This document shows, piece after piece, positions 49,501-58,117 of a DNA stretch of 64,000 nt. This DNA is from Pristionchus mayeri. Taxonomy: Eukaryota; Nematoda; Chromadorea; Rhabditida; Neodiplogasteridae. Position 1 is the stretch's first letter; every line of letters begins with the position of its first letter. The stretch covers positions 6,878,689-6,942,688 of the forward strand of contig BTRK01000002.1 in the NCBI GenBank assembly GCA_036245805.1, given 5' to 3'. The notes below the pieces were generated by a model. That model searched no databases. It was not told the DNA's origin and worked only from the letters and a program-made list of their open reading frames with translations. The translations under genes were made by a program, and so were the position numbers.

Positions 49501-51966
49501 TGTGAATGCGTCTTAGAAGTAGTCGGAATCTGGTTCACTCAACACGTTTTGCTTCTTGGTTCCGCACGCTTGGTCGCGCTAGAGTCCGAAATACCGCTCT
49601 GGCGAGCGATGGTCTGACTCTCTTCGGTTTGCACACTCTCTCACCGAGTCAGACTATTGCTCGCTGTGGCGATCATTGCCGTGAAATACCACTTCCTGAC
49701 TCCAGAGAGGCGGCTAATGCTACAGGGCCAGGATCTCCTATGAAAACGTCTAGACTAATAGAAAGACAAGATAAGATGCTAAATGAAAGTACAATGGCAG
49801 CATTTCGGATACTAGAACGCAAGGGAAAAGTAGATTCAGACAATGATGTAAGAGCAACGGCGGCTGACATTGACAGCCGAATGAAGTGAGTGAAATTATA
49901 AGGGAGAAGAATGAGGAGGGAAAAGGGCGAAGGGAAGAAGAGAAGGGAATAAAGAGAGCGGGAGGGATAGGAAACATGGGCATGGCGTCAACTCCCCTCT
50001 TCATATACACTCATATACAGGAGTAGCCCCATCTTCTTCTCTACGCATTATCTCTAGTTAGAGACAACGAGAGATTGTGGAGAATGAAGAGAGTCAGAAG
50101 GCTGGCGCATCAATAATTTGTGTCATGAATCGACCGAGTCAATGAAAGAGTTGAGGAGGAGGATATACTCAAGAAAATTGCGCGCGAGATTCTAGAGATT
50201 CTGGTGAAAAGGCGGGCATTATCTGAGTTTCTCGCGAGAAATTCTTTGGAAGCCGCTCCTTTTCTGCTTTTCCGCTGTGTGAAATGTGAAAGAACATCCG
50301 GCAATGCCTAAATAGGGAAGAGTCATGTGTAAAATGCGCAAAACATTAGTCGAGGCCTAAATAAGGAAGATTAGGCAGTGTAAAAAGAGCAAAAGATTTG
50401 GCAATGCCGAAATTAGGAAGATTAGGGGGGGGGGGTGGAAAATGCGGCAAAACATTAGGCTAAAGACGGCATCTTCTTCGATTTTCGTGGAACACACACA
50501 TTTTGCTGCCTCCTTCACACTCCCTCAAGATAGACACCTGTCACTCTACTCAGTAATTTCCAGCTTCCCTTGAAATTTGAATTTAAAAGTATTTTAAATA
50601 TATTTTAAAATTCACGATTTTGGCCTCAAACTCGACTCTTTTTGCACCTGCGCAGCGCGTCATTTCGCAGTTTTGCAACACAACTATTCTGCTTCAAACC
50701 CTTCTCCGTTTTTCAGACATCTTTCATGCCACCAAGCCGTTATATAATAACATTCAATTTTTGCATGGCAATTTTGTTAGATTAAATTGTACGATAGTCA
50801 AACCGTATATTTTGCTTTCGCTCCTCTCTCGATAAGAGAAAACGTCGGATTTAGAGTGAATGTTTGCCTAATTTTTTAAAGATGAAGGTTTCAGAATGCC
50901 AACAAACCGTCGTCATCTTAGAAACTCGTAGAGTATCACATTGTTTTCTCCTAGTCAATGCTTTCCAATTTCAGGTATCTCTCATCAACTCAATTTCTGT
51001 AAAAAAAGTTCGAATTTTATCGGGTTGGAATCCAACGAACCGTCGTCATCTTCGAACTCGTGGACGCTGTCATCGTCGAAGCAGTATATGTTCGAGGGGC
51101 GGCGGAGGTTCATCCGATCGGGAGGCAGATCCATGCCCCCGATGATCTCGTCATCGGCGTTCGTCTCCAGACTAGAGATCAAAGATCAACTATCTTCGCC
51201 TAGTAATAATACCTAATGTATAGCTTGTTATTTCCTTACTTGAGACCACAGATCAAAAAAGGGCCGTGTGCAAAAACTCATTTATTTGAGTTTTTTTGTT
51301 TTTTTTGTCGAAACCGCGGAAGATCAAGCAATGAAATGAATGAAACACCACAATTTCCAGCGCGGTCTGAAACTCAACATTATCTCTCAAGATATCTCGC
51401 GTAATGATGGTATTTTCTCGCTCTAGAAGATCAAAGATCAACCGCGGACCTGTGTATAGTCGCACTGGTCATGCTGAAGTTCATGTCCACATTACTCGCG
51501 CTCTTCGGCCGCCCCATCCGCTTCTCCGCGTGGTGGCGGACGGGCGTCGCGGTTCCGGACGCCACCGTCGCCTCGCTGCCCGCGCTGCCCGACGCATCCG
51601 AATCGTGTCGCCGCCGCCCGCCCCGATGACCTAGTCAGTTCGCGATACCCTACCGTCACCAATGAATACCGTACCTCCGCCATTCCTTAGCTGCACCGGC
51701 TTCACAGTGAACACTCGTCCGCGTGATTGAACCTCCCTCTCCGAGGCCTCCGACCCGGTGCCCTCGGTAGCGAACGACGTCTCCGATGCAAACTTTCTCA
51801 GTTTGCGATCGATAATCGACTTGGCGCAGTTGTGCACCGCGGATTGGTAATTGCCGGCTCCCATGATCACGGCTCCACCTCCACCCGATGATGCCATCAC
51901 ATTGGAGTTTGTGGTTGAGTTGTTCGTTAGCGGAAGCAGATCCGTCGAGTCACCCGAGTCGGTCAT
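30291..51966 (-). CDS. SLC4-family transporter, SLC4A11-like (30 exons, 959 aa)
   Basis: A multi-span membrane transporter of the bicarbonate/borate family; SLC4A11 moves H+/OH-, NH3 or water rather than bicarbonate in vertebrates, so the substrate here is open. Exons, high to low: 51675-51966, 51450-51630, 51041-51171, 45639-45714, 45176-45262, 42189-42277, 41599-41689, 41097-41164, 40959-41014, 39592-39698, 39398-39497, 38921-39049, 38710-38791, 38473-38586, 38242-38324, 38104-38153, 36710-36783, 33810-33907, 33627-33730, 33431-33522, 33254-33324, 33075-33172, 32847-32917, 32641-32692, 31248-31298, 31023-31115, 30796-30901, 30688-30735, 30496-30617, 30291-30354. They sum to 2,880 bases and every phase fits. 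The cytoplasmic part has [19 protein letters not shown] and [14 protein letters not shown]. The membrane part has [28 protein letters not shown], a glycosylated loop (NNSS, NLT), [38 protein letters not shown] and a KYLDALD end. The first three exons are lineage-specific, hence less sure. Confidence 0.92.
31352..32590. mobile_element. Mariner-like element (1.24 kb) in an SLC4 intron
   Basis: TCAGGTTGTGAAAAAAGCAA at the left and its near complement at the right are flanked by TA. It lies in the intron between exons 31248-31298 and 32641-32692. Internal frames do not show an intact transposase. A diverged 3' fragment of the same family is at 8640-8969. Confidence 0.7.
33925..36563. mobile_element. 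Mariner-like element (2.6 kb with nested palindrome) in an SLC4 intron
   Basis: The ends TCAGGTTGGAACAAAAGTTC and the complement of GAACTTATGTTCTAACCTAA are flanked by TA. The left end lies only 17 bases from the 3' splice site of exon 33810-33907. The extra length comes from a palindrome nested at 34580-35665. No transposase frame seen. Confidence 0.65.
34580..35665. repeat. Large palindrome rich in TACGGTA/TACCGTA motifs
   Basis: The arms pair from about 34580 to 35665 with the centre near 35147. They contain repeated blocks of TACCGTA, CTACCGTAA and TACAGTA with complements, and a central set of CCCAAGGAACTGGGT repeats. It is nested in the mariner-like element above and would form a very long hairpin in the pre-mRNA. 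Confidence 0.75.
36806..38021. repeat. Large palindrome filling an SLC4 intron (1.22 kb)
   Basis: It starts GAAACCTATTTAACACATGT and ends with the near complement, with the centre near 37425. It occupies nearly all of the 1,320-base intron between exons 36710-36783 and 38104-38153. In places the arms are almost perfect for hundreds of bases. Confidence 0.85.
39699..40958. other. Intron of the SLC4-like gene with a half hairpin
   Basis: A 1.26-kb intron. One arm-like stretch (about 40285-40330, CGAGAGAGTGTGGTAAATGAAGAG) belongs to the short hairpin family. I see no exon or other element. Confidence 0.5.
41369..41427 (-). other. Exon-like 59-base segment inside an SLC4 intron
   Basis: It is bounded by a TAG acceptor and a GTCAGTTTGCGATTC donor identical to the donor of the preceding exon (41599-41689). 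One frame is open ([19 protein letters not shown]). Its length is not a multiple of three, so including it would shift the frame. It may be a poison exon or a relic of local duplication. Confidence 0.3.
42278..45175. other. Large SLC4 intron packed with short repeats
   Basis: A 2.9-kb intron with an 11-C run (42648-42658), a 10-G run (43610-43619), a hairpin of the GAGCAATG...CATTGCTC type (about 43275-43369), repeated fragments of the CCAGGTAC...CCCATATCCC type (42320-42540 and 43745-43790) and a (CT)n tract at 44581-44619. No coding exon recognised. Confidence 0.6.
43275..43369. mobile_element. Hairpin element, GAGCAAT type
   Basis: The left arm GAGCAATCG then CTCTCTTCAGTTTGCACGC pairs with the right arm GCGTGCAAACTGAAGAGAG then CCATTGCTC. 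No clear target duplication. Confidence 0.65.
45897..45993. mobile_element. Hairpin element, GAGCAATG type
   Basis: The arms GAGCAATG and CATTGCTC enclose CTCGGTTTGCACGCTCTCTC and its complement. It is in an SLC4 intron near exon 45639-45714. The flanks GGGGAGACG and GGGAAGATG may be a decayed 9-bp target duplication. Confidence 0.65.
46530..46592. repeat. (GA)n microsatellite
   Basis: About 31 GA units in the intron between the alternative first exon and the common exon of the SLC4-like gene. Confidence 0.95.
46852..46962. mobile_element. Hairpin element, TAGTGATGCC type, 111 bp, nested in a second hairpin
   Basis: The flanks GATAGTAGT and AATAGTAGT match in eight of nine bases. Sequence and length follow the copy at 25853-25963. 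Outside it, ACTAGAGTTCACAT (46790) and ATGTGAACTCTAGT (46976) form an outer inverted repeat, so it inserted into another short element. Confidence 0.8.
47100..48180 (-). CDS. GC-rich alternative first exon of the SLC4-like gene
   Basis: From ATG 48180 there are 360 open codons, ending at the donor TTTGCCG/GTGCAT in phase 1. The same phase is left by exon 51041-51171, so both can join the common exon at 45714 (here giving LSWSFADEYDN). With it the protein would have 1,118 residues. The segment is acidic at its start (MSEEEEADE) and end ([15 protein letters not shown]) and Ala/Arg/Ser-rich and likely disordered between. GC content is far above the neighbourhood over 47250-48050. No T-rich acceptor exists before 48180 and an in-frame TAG lies just upstream, which supports an own promoter. 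The start could also be a downstream Met such as the one near 48044. Confidence 0.65.
48262..48298 (+). other. Possible signal-peptide first exon on the plus strand
   Basis: After the acceptor CTTCACTCAG, ATGCGATTTATTCTTGGCCT and further codons give [12 protein letters not shown], then a GTAAGC donor in phase 1. It is antisense to and just upstream of the GC-rich SLC4 exon. No downstream partner exon is proven. Confidence 0.25.
49345..49456. mobile_element. Hairpin element, TAGAGTTCG type, 112 bp, 9-bp TSD
   Basis: The flanks AATGATCAT and AATGGTCAT differ by one base. The arms TAGAGTTCGAGAAATGAAACC and complement are nearly perfect. It lies in the intron between 45714 and 51041. Confidence 0.85.
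49604..49661. mobile_element. Internally deleted hairpin element, GAGCGATGG type, 9-bp TSD
   Basis: 58 bases flanked by CGCTCTGGC and CGCTGTGGC (one difference). The right inner arm is missing. Confidence 0.7.
49706..49885 (+). CDS. Coding-like exon (59 codons), function unknown
   Basis: It is bounded by the acceptor CTGACTCCAG and a perfect GTGAGT donor, in phase 2 on both sides. The open frame includes [20 protein letters not shown] and ADIDSRM, helical and charged. A second exon-like segment at 53251-53364 continues it in phase (AA + A = Lys). Both lie antisense to, or beyond the 5' end of, the SLC4-like gene. No family recognised, and no start exon found. Confidence 0.35.
50129..50311 (+). 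other. Coding-like open stretch (60 codons)
   Basis: The frame contains [20 protein letters not shown] and a CVKC pair, with strongly protein-like composition but no ATG and no convincing acceptor. It may be a relic of the same unknown plus-strand gene as 49706-49885. Confidence 0.25.
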
Positions 51967-51999
51967 TCTGCGTCCCGGTGGGAAGTGCGGTGGGGCAGA

Positions 52000-53250
52000 T
52001 CTCTTACGCGCCAGCCTCTCTGTTCATCCACTGAAATATACTAATGGTAATTTATGTGCACCCGAGGCTCGAATAAGGTGCATATTACGGTAATAAAATG
52101 ATATTACGGTAATAAAATGAGAGAGGTAATGGCTATTGGGGGGGGGCGATGATGTCCATATAATTAACAGGAGATAGCGAGAGAGCAGAGCGAAAATCGA
52201 ATCGAGCTGCGTTTGCTCTACACAAAGGAAGAAGTTGTGAGGGCGAAGAAGAGTTTGAGGAAGAGAAAAGTGTGTGAGGAAAAGCGGCGGCGAAGAAATT
52301 CTAAGCGCCTCGCGGACAAGTAAGTCGCGGCTAACCTCGTTTAACCCCCGGTCCTTCCAGCAGATTTGTGTGAAAGAATAAGGGTGAGAGGAGGCGAGAA
52401 AAGTTGTTGGAAAGAGGAGGAGGCGGAAGGAGGTGGATTTGACAATGACAACGGGAGCGGCGCAAACGAGTTAGGGCTATGGTAGTCAATCGATAAATTG
52501 GGATGTTTGAAAGGTTGGTTACGGTAGACAATCGATAAAGTAGGTCACTCTCGAAAGTAGAAGAAGTGAGAAATGAGTAAGTGAGGAGGAGTCTGTGTGA
52601 AGAATATACGACAAGATCATATTTCTCGCGGTCAGCAGACTTGCAAAAGTTTGCGCTGAAAGTTAGCACGTAACTAATAGCATTTCGGAAGTTGAGTCAT
52701 TGTCAATTATTTCGCCCAATTGAGATTCAATAAATGATGTAGAATGAAGAAAGCGTGATGTCGTCTCACGAACTCTAATAGACACTGAATTAATGCTGCA
52801 TTCGTAGTCGACCAAACCTGAGGAATCATTCACTTTAGACTGCATCCTACTGCAATAAAATCATCTCTTTCGACCAGGTAAGATGCAAGAGAGTAGATAT
52901 AATGTAGAGGGGTTCCGGAATTGGGCGTAATTGGGCATTTTGAATCATTTTCGGATATGTTTCATTTAGAATATATAGTATACATATATAGAACACATGA
53001 AACAGATCTGAAAATGATTCAAAAGATGTTCAATTACACCCAATTCCGGAACCCTAGTAGAGAGAGGAGTATCGTTTCGCACTCGTGACTTCGTGACTAC
53101 AGCCTACTTTCTATGCAGAGCGAACGGGCCCGAATACGTAGCTCGCGTTTCTAGGCGCAATTTGTGGGGGTGACGCGACACGAGCACCAGAGTTCAGAGT
53201 AGGACTCTGACCGATTAGATAGCAGGAAAAATGAAGATATAAATTTCTAG
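52000..53250. other. Region upstream of the SLC4-like gene
   Basis: It should hold the distal promoter of the SLC4-like gene. Visible items are a tandem ATATTACGGTAATAAAATG pair near 52083-52120, a 9-G run (52138-52146), two TACGGTAG-type motifs near 52490-52540, a decayed hairpin near 52735-52785, and an inverted repeat at 52916-53056 (GGTTCCGGAATTGGG at both ends). No gene recognised. Confidence 0.5.
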
Positions 53251-53364
53251 AGAAGAAGACAGAGTTCAGAGGCTCAAGAGCGCGCTCGTGGCTCTAACTG
53301 CCGCCAATAAATCATACCATGAGGCTTTGCGAAATAATCGCAGTCAACTTGTGAAATGTTATGA
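53251..53364 (+). CDS. Coding-like exon (37 codons), function unknown
   Basis: It has an acceptor AAATTTCTAG and a donor GTAAAT. The frame VQRLKSALVALTAANKSYHE and following is coiled-coil-like and fits in phase after 49706-49885. After it, further coding-like stretches (53468-53500, 53523-53620, 53640-53800) change frame at 21-22-base steps, which looks like decay. It may therefore be a pseudogene fragment. Confidence 0.3.
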
Positions 53365-54501
53365 GTAAATGAGTGCCAGAGAACAGCAATGGGCGTTCGA
53401 GTGTCGAAACTAGCAAAATAAGTTCAAAACAACGGCCGGTTTAAGGATGGCTTCGATAGAAATTTTTTCCAGCGAGATGAAAGATAATGAAGACAGCCAT
53501 TTCCCGTAAAACATTTTCGTAATTCAGTAATAGGGACCAAATGAAGGCTATAAATGAACGTGAATCTGCGATAGGAGTGTGGATGGATTGCATAAATGCC
53601 ACTACTGGGAAGACTGCTTTGTAAAAAATGGCCTTTTGAAGAAGCGCGAAAACAAAGTGCGTTCAGGAAGCAGTAAAGTGGCATCAAATTGGCATAAATC
53701 AGGCCAATTGTAGGAACTCTGAGCGGGGGTGGCATATCAACAAGTTGAGCAGTCTAAATATGGCTTCGCCAGTCATAATTGCAAGAAATATTGAAGAATG
53801 AAGAATAATTGAATGCGAAGCCTCGAATACGTCTAATATCAAAACAGGTTATTCGCACTTGATCTACCACCAGACGAACGGATTGATGCCTACTAGTTAT
53901 GAGGTTAGTCAGGCGGCCCTAGAGGCGAGAGAGTAGGGGAATTGGAGAGAATGCGAGAGATGAAAGATGTAGCTCAACACCTGACATGCGGGCCAGATAC
54001 CAGTACGCGATCTGGGCGACCCGGGATGAGAGAGGAGGTCAGAGATTAGAGATCTATCAAGACCTGGGGCAGTTCACGTGAAACAAGCTAGTACATTTTT
54101 TGTTGGATACAATGGAAAGAAGTGATCAAACAGTGCTCCGTGCTAAATTACTTTAGCTATCCGTGAAACTCAGTCAAGTCAGCAGGACGCCAATGTGATA
54201 TATTATTTTTTTAGACTGATAATTATTTTGCTAATCAAGACCAGACTGGAATTGACGATTTCTTTCTATGCGTAACTCCAAGCTTGGATGAAACACAACT
54301 TGAATTTTGAAAAATACTGTCGGAGTATTACAAACAACTGAAAGTGATCGTTCTCTCCCTCCCCTTAACAACATCTTCAATCGATACTACTCCCATCAAC
54401 TGGCTGAGTAATGGCCGAGGCCTGACATAACACGCCGTCCGCTCTTGTTGATTCGATCGATAAACAACTGACTAGATCAGAGCACGATCACGAGTATCTA
54501 A

Positions 54502-54604
54502 TAGAGTTCGCAATTCGGGTTCATCATTTCCCACACTCTCTCGCCGGTCTACCGGTCTAGAGTGTGTGGGAAATGAAGAGACGGGGACCTGCATTACGAA
54601 CTAT
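54502..54604. mobile_element. Hairpin element, TAGAGTTCG type, 9-bp TSD
   Basis: The flanks AGTATCTAA and AGTAACTAA differ by one base. The arms are TAGAGTTCG and CGAACTAT with core CACACTCTCTCG. Confidence 0.8.
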
Positions 54605-54808
54605 AGTAACTAATCGGTTGGTCATAACCAAAAATTATGGGAGGTGGACACTGTGGTGCACCTACTAAACCATCGCAATAAAATATTGCCTGTTTGACTA
54701 GTGACAATAAATTCGGAATGGAGATATCACATCTTGCAAAGGAATGCTTAGAAACTTCAAATTGTTAAGAAAGATACCTAGGTACCGAAGTTTTATAGTG
54801 CTTTTCAG

Positions 54809-55120
54809 CATAACAAAGCGCTCGCAAATTCTCGAAATAATGAAGGATCTACTAGCAAAGCTGGGGGGGGGGGGCAAACACATTCTAAATCACGAGACGC
54901 GACGTGCCGGAGCAAAGAAGAAACATAGGAACAAGGCCCCGAGACAATCTCCCTCTCATCCCCTCGAGAAAGAGATGGATGCTCACACGTTTTCATCCAA
55001 TTAATCGGCGAGCGAGAAATTTCATGTGTAAAGCTGGTGATTCCGAGCCGAATTTCAAGGGTGATCAAGCGCTTTTCACTCTTGATGACATAGACGAATT
55101 AGAAACCAGGGAAATCTGAC
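54809..55120 (+). other. Coding-like stretches without a clear gene model
   Basis: After a TTTTCAG acceptor at 54808, a frame reads ITKRSQILEIMKDLLAKL and then runs into a 12-G tract. A second frame (55020-55119) reads GDQALFTLDDIDELETREI to a stop. Both look protein-like, but the join is unclear. Confidence 0.2.
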
Positions 55121-56538
55121 AAATATATCGTTGCAGGTGAAAATCTCGGAAATAACTTATTAAAGGGCACGATCGAGTTCAGACGCATAATTTAGAAGTA
55201 CAAATATCGTTGTAGACAGTAAACATCTGCTCATATCCTGAGGGTCACGGGATTTGCTCGCTACTAGTCCTCTTAGAATAGCCCCTACTTTTAATTGGGC
55301 GAGCTATCTGAGGCTTATGAGAGATGAACTAGAATTCGAAATTCAGATCGCAGCATAGTCACAATTCTTCCGAACGCTCGATCGTAGAAATAGGGCTTCC
55401 AAAAAAACCCAAATTGATGAAGTCTAATTTTCAAACACTAGGCTTCTGACGATGGCAGATGCGAGCAGATGCTAAAACAAGGAGATTGGAATGCGGATGG
55501 AATGCTGAAACTTCCGCGACTCGAGGAAGGCTCACAGCCTCACACACACACAGACGGAACAGGTGTCTCCGTGTGTTGGGACAAGCTCGAACAAGAGAGG
55601 GGAAGAGGGAGAGAGGACTCAGGAAAGAGAGAAAAAAATAGACTCAATGATTGAGTGATTGGACCCGAGCGGATCAACAACGAAATCAATACAAAAGTAT
55701 TCAACATTCATATTATCAATCCAGCTGCGGACTGTTAAATTGGCACCAGAGGTAAGAAAATGCTAAGTTTGACAGTACACGACTTACTACTAACGAGGAT
55801 AGGACTTTTCATTCGCATAACTTCTTAGGCCCTCCATCAAGATGAGGAAGAGGGCGCAGGGTGGGAGGGAAATGATAGGGGGGGGGGAGGGCGGACTTAT
55901 TATTCTGCAAGGGCCATTTCTCATCCGGCTTCATCGTTCTAGCCAAGTTTCTGCAGGCATTGTCTGACTCTATTCATTCTGCATGCTCTCTCGCTTTCTC
56001 TAACCTGCTAGAGAGTGGGCATTATGAGGAGAGTCAGGCCAAGTTTCTGCAGCAGAGTGCGGGAGACTAGCCAGGCTACAAATTTCCCCCCAGCCGTATT
56101 ATATTTCCCGGCTCTATTGCGGAGCGAATTATCTGCGGGGCAAAAATGAAGAGGGAAGAGGAGGCAGACTTCAGGCTAGGAATGGCTCATACATGTCTAG
56201 GAAGTCGTCGCTGTTGAACTATTTGACATGGAAGGAAGTAAGGTGATACGCCCGAGTAGGCGTGAGGAGCCGGAACTGACTCTCCTCATTATGCTTGCTC
56301 TCTCACCCTGTGGTCGACGAGAGAGCACGGGAAATGATGAGAGTAATGGTCTGACTCTCTCCAAATTGCATGATCTCTCGCTTTCTCTAACCGGCGAGAG
56401 AGTGTGTGATATGAGGAGAGTCAGACCATTGCTCATAAGTCATCCCTACTTCATTGAGAACACAGACGCAGCAGTAGTAACGCAATTGCATTATTATAAA
56501 CAGGAGAGGAGAGGTCGGTGAAAGATGAATCTCGGCAG
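55121..56538. other. Repeat-rich stretch with hairpins
   Basis: It contains a 10-G run (55878-55887) and hairpins at about 55976-56032 (flanked by a 15-base direct repeat GCCAAGTTTCTGCAG), 56277-56342 and 56345-56432. An exon-like end TTGACATGGAAGGAA with a GTAAGG donor at about 56235 is paralogous to 57990. No complete gene. Confidence 0.45.
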
Positions 56539-56726
56539 AATATTCAGTCATGCCCCCACATGAAGGCGCAATCATATTACCGGAAAAGAAAGACCAAAGA
56601 GCGCGATTCGTAGATGAATTGCATAGTATGCTTGAAAAGTCTAGTAACATTGCAAAGGTGAATGTCATCCTGAATAAAGACGAACAACTTCAGGTTGAAA
56701 CTACTCTTTGTAGATTTGAAGAGTGA
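56539..56726 (+). other. Coding-like open frame (58 codons from ATG 56550)
   Basis: MPPHEGAIILPEKKDQRARF starts a frame with FVDELHSMLEKSSNIAKVNV further on. An acceptor CTCGGCAG precedes it and a GTGACC donor candidate overlaps the stop. No homologue recognised. Confidence 0.25.
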
Positions 56727-57924
56727 CCAGTTAAATTTACGTCCTAAAAAAGAGGGTGAAAACTTCAGGAATTTCGGGCGGTCGTCTCCCTACAAATCTG
56801 TCGCTCATTTGTGTGTGAAGAGTGAGCGAAAACAGGAAAATGAGAAGAAAGGAGGAGAGGAAGCGAGGGGAGGAGAAGACGAAAGGGGAAGAGCAAGGAT
56901 GTTCCGGCCTGCTACTAGAAGTTAACAAGTGGAATGACAGTGGTCAGCTGATGTATTCCACGGTGGTTTCATTTATCGATGATAAAAATGGAAGGGTATA
57001 TGTTTCACGCGCAACATTTTGTAAAGAATCAGGGCGATATTTGATTTTTGTGCGAATGTAACTCACATGCAAAACTGTAGAGAGAAATGAGAAGCTCTTG
57101 ATGCTCCGTCCCGCTACTAGATATTAACAGGGAGGGATTCCTCATGGCAGTGGTCAGCTGATACTCTCAAGCAATTCGTTGTGCATTTTCTTTCGGGTTA
57201 AACATTAAATCTAAAGCAGTAAGTGATATGCTTCACAATATAGATTTTACAAGGACTGAGGGACAGATTTGATCGTGACTCAGAACGTGTCGTATCAAAT
57301 ATTTAAAAAATAGAAAAAAACGTATTTAGAAAAGAGAAAATACAAAACAATTGCAACAAAGTGAAGTGAAGCCAGTTAGAACAACAGATACCGGTCATTT
57401 GAGTTTAAATGTGGGTTCAATTTTGTGTTGTCCTTATCATTAACATGTTCAGAGTGAGTGTTTTCGGTTGTGCTTCACGCGTTCGATTTTTTTTTGTTGG
57501 CAACAGTTGATCGTGGTCGCATTTGAAGTACAAAATAATTCAAATAAACAAAGAAGTGATCTGAGATCAAACTTCGCGCGATTCCCCTGAGGAATCAAAC
57601 TTGGAGAGTAAGAGATGACGAGCAACTAGGGAGGACAATATATTTTATATTACACGTTTTCTCTAGTCAGTCACTATCAGGCCGGTGAGCGAACATGCTT
57701 CGAAGGGAGTCAAAGAAGAAGTTCAGAAGATGCGCGAGGGACTTGATTTTCCAGATTTATTGCTCTCTACTTTTCATATGAATCAGTTTAGGATGAGTTT
57801 CACGCTTTCCATTTGATAAGAAACACGATCGAGTATTGATCGACCCCACTTGCGTTTTACAACAAACAATCAACTAATCAAAAGAGTTGTTCATCAAAGA
57901 TCAACGATCAAAGATCATTCGATG

Positions 57925-57996
57925 CTCGTGAGGAAGTGTGACAAACTTGAGAAGACGTGCAACGATGCGAAAGTCGTCGCTTCGAGTAATTTGACA
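57925..57996 (+). other. Coding-like exon end with paralogous splice donor
   Basis: MLVRKCDKLEKTCNDAKVV and eleven further residues end at a GTAAGG donor. The last bases and the start of the following intron are duplicated from, or to, 56205-56260. Confidence 0.25.
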
Positions 57997-58029
57997 TGTA
58001 AGGAAGTAAGGTGATACGCGCCCGAGTAG

Positions 58030-58108
58030 AGCAATGGTCTAACTCTCTTCAGTTTGCATGCTCTCTCGCAGTCTCTAACCGGTGAGATAGTGTGTAATTT
58101 GAGGAGAG
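58030..58108. mobile_element. Hairpin element, 79 bp, perfect 9-bp TSD with known empty site
   Basis: It is flanked by CCCGAGTAG at 58021-58029 and 58109-58117. The paralogous segment at 56241-56270 has a single CCCGAGTAG and no insert, so this is an occupied/empty pair in one window. Confidence 0.9.
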
Positions 58109-58117
58109 CCCGAGTAG

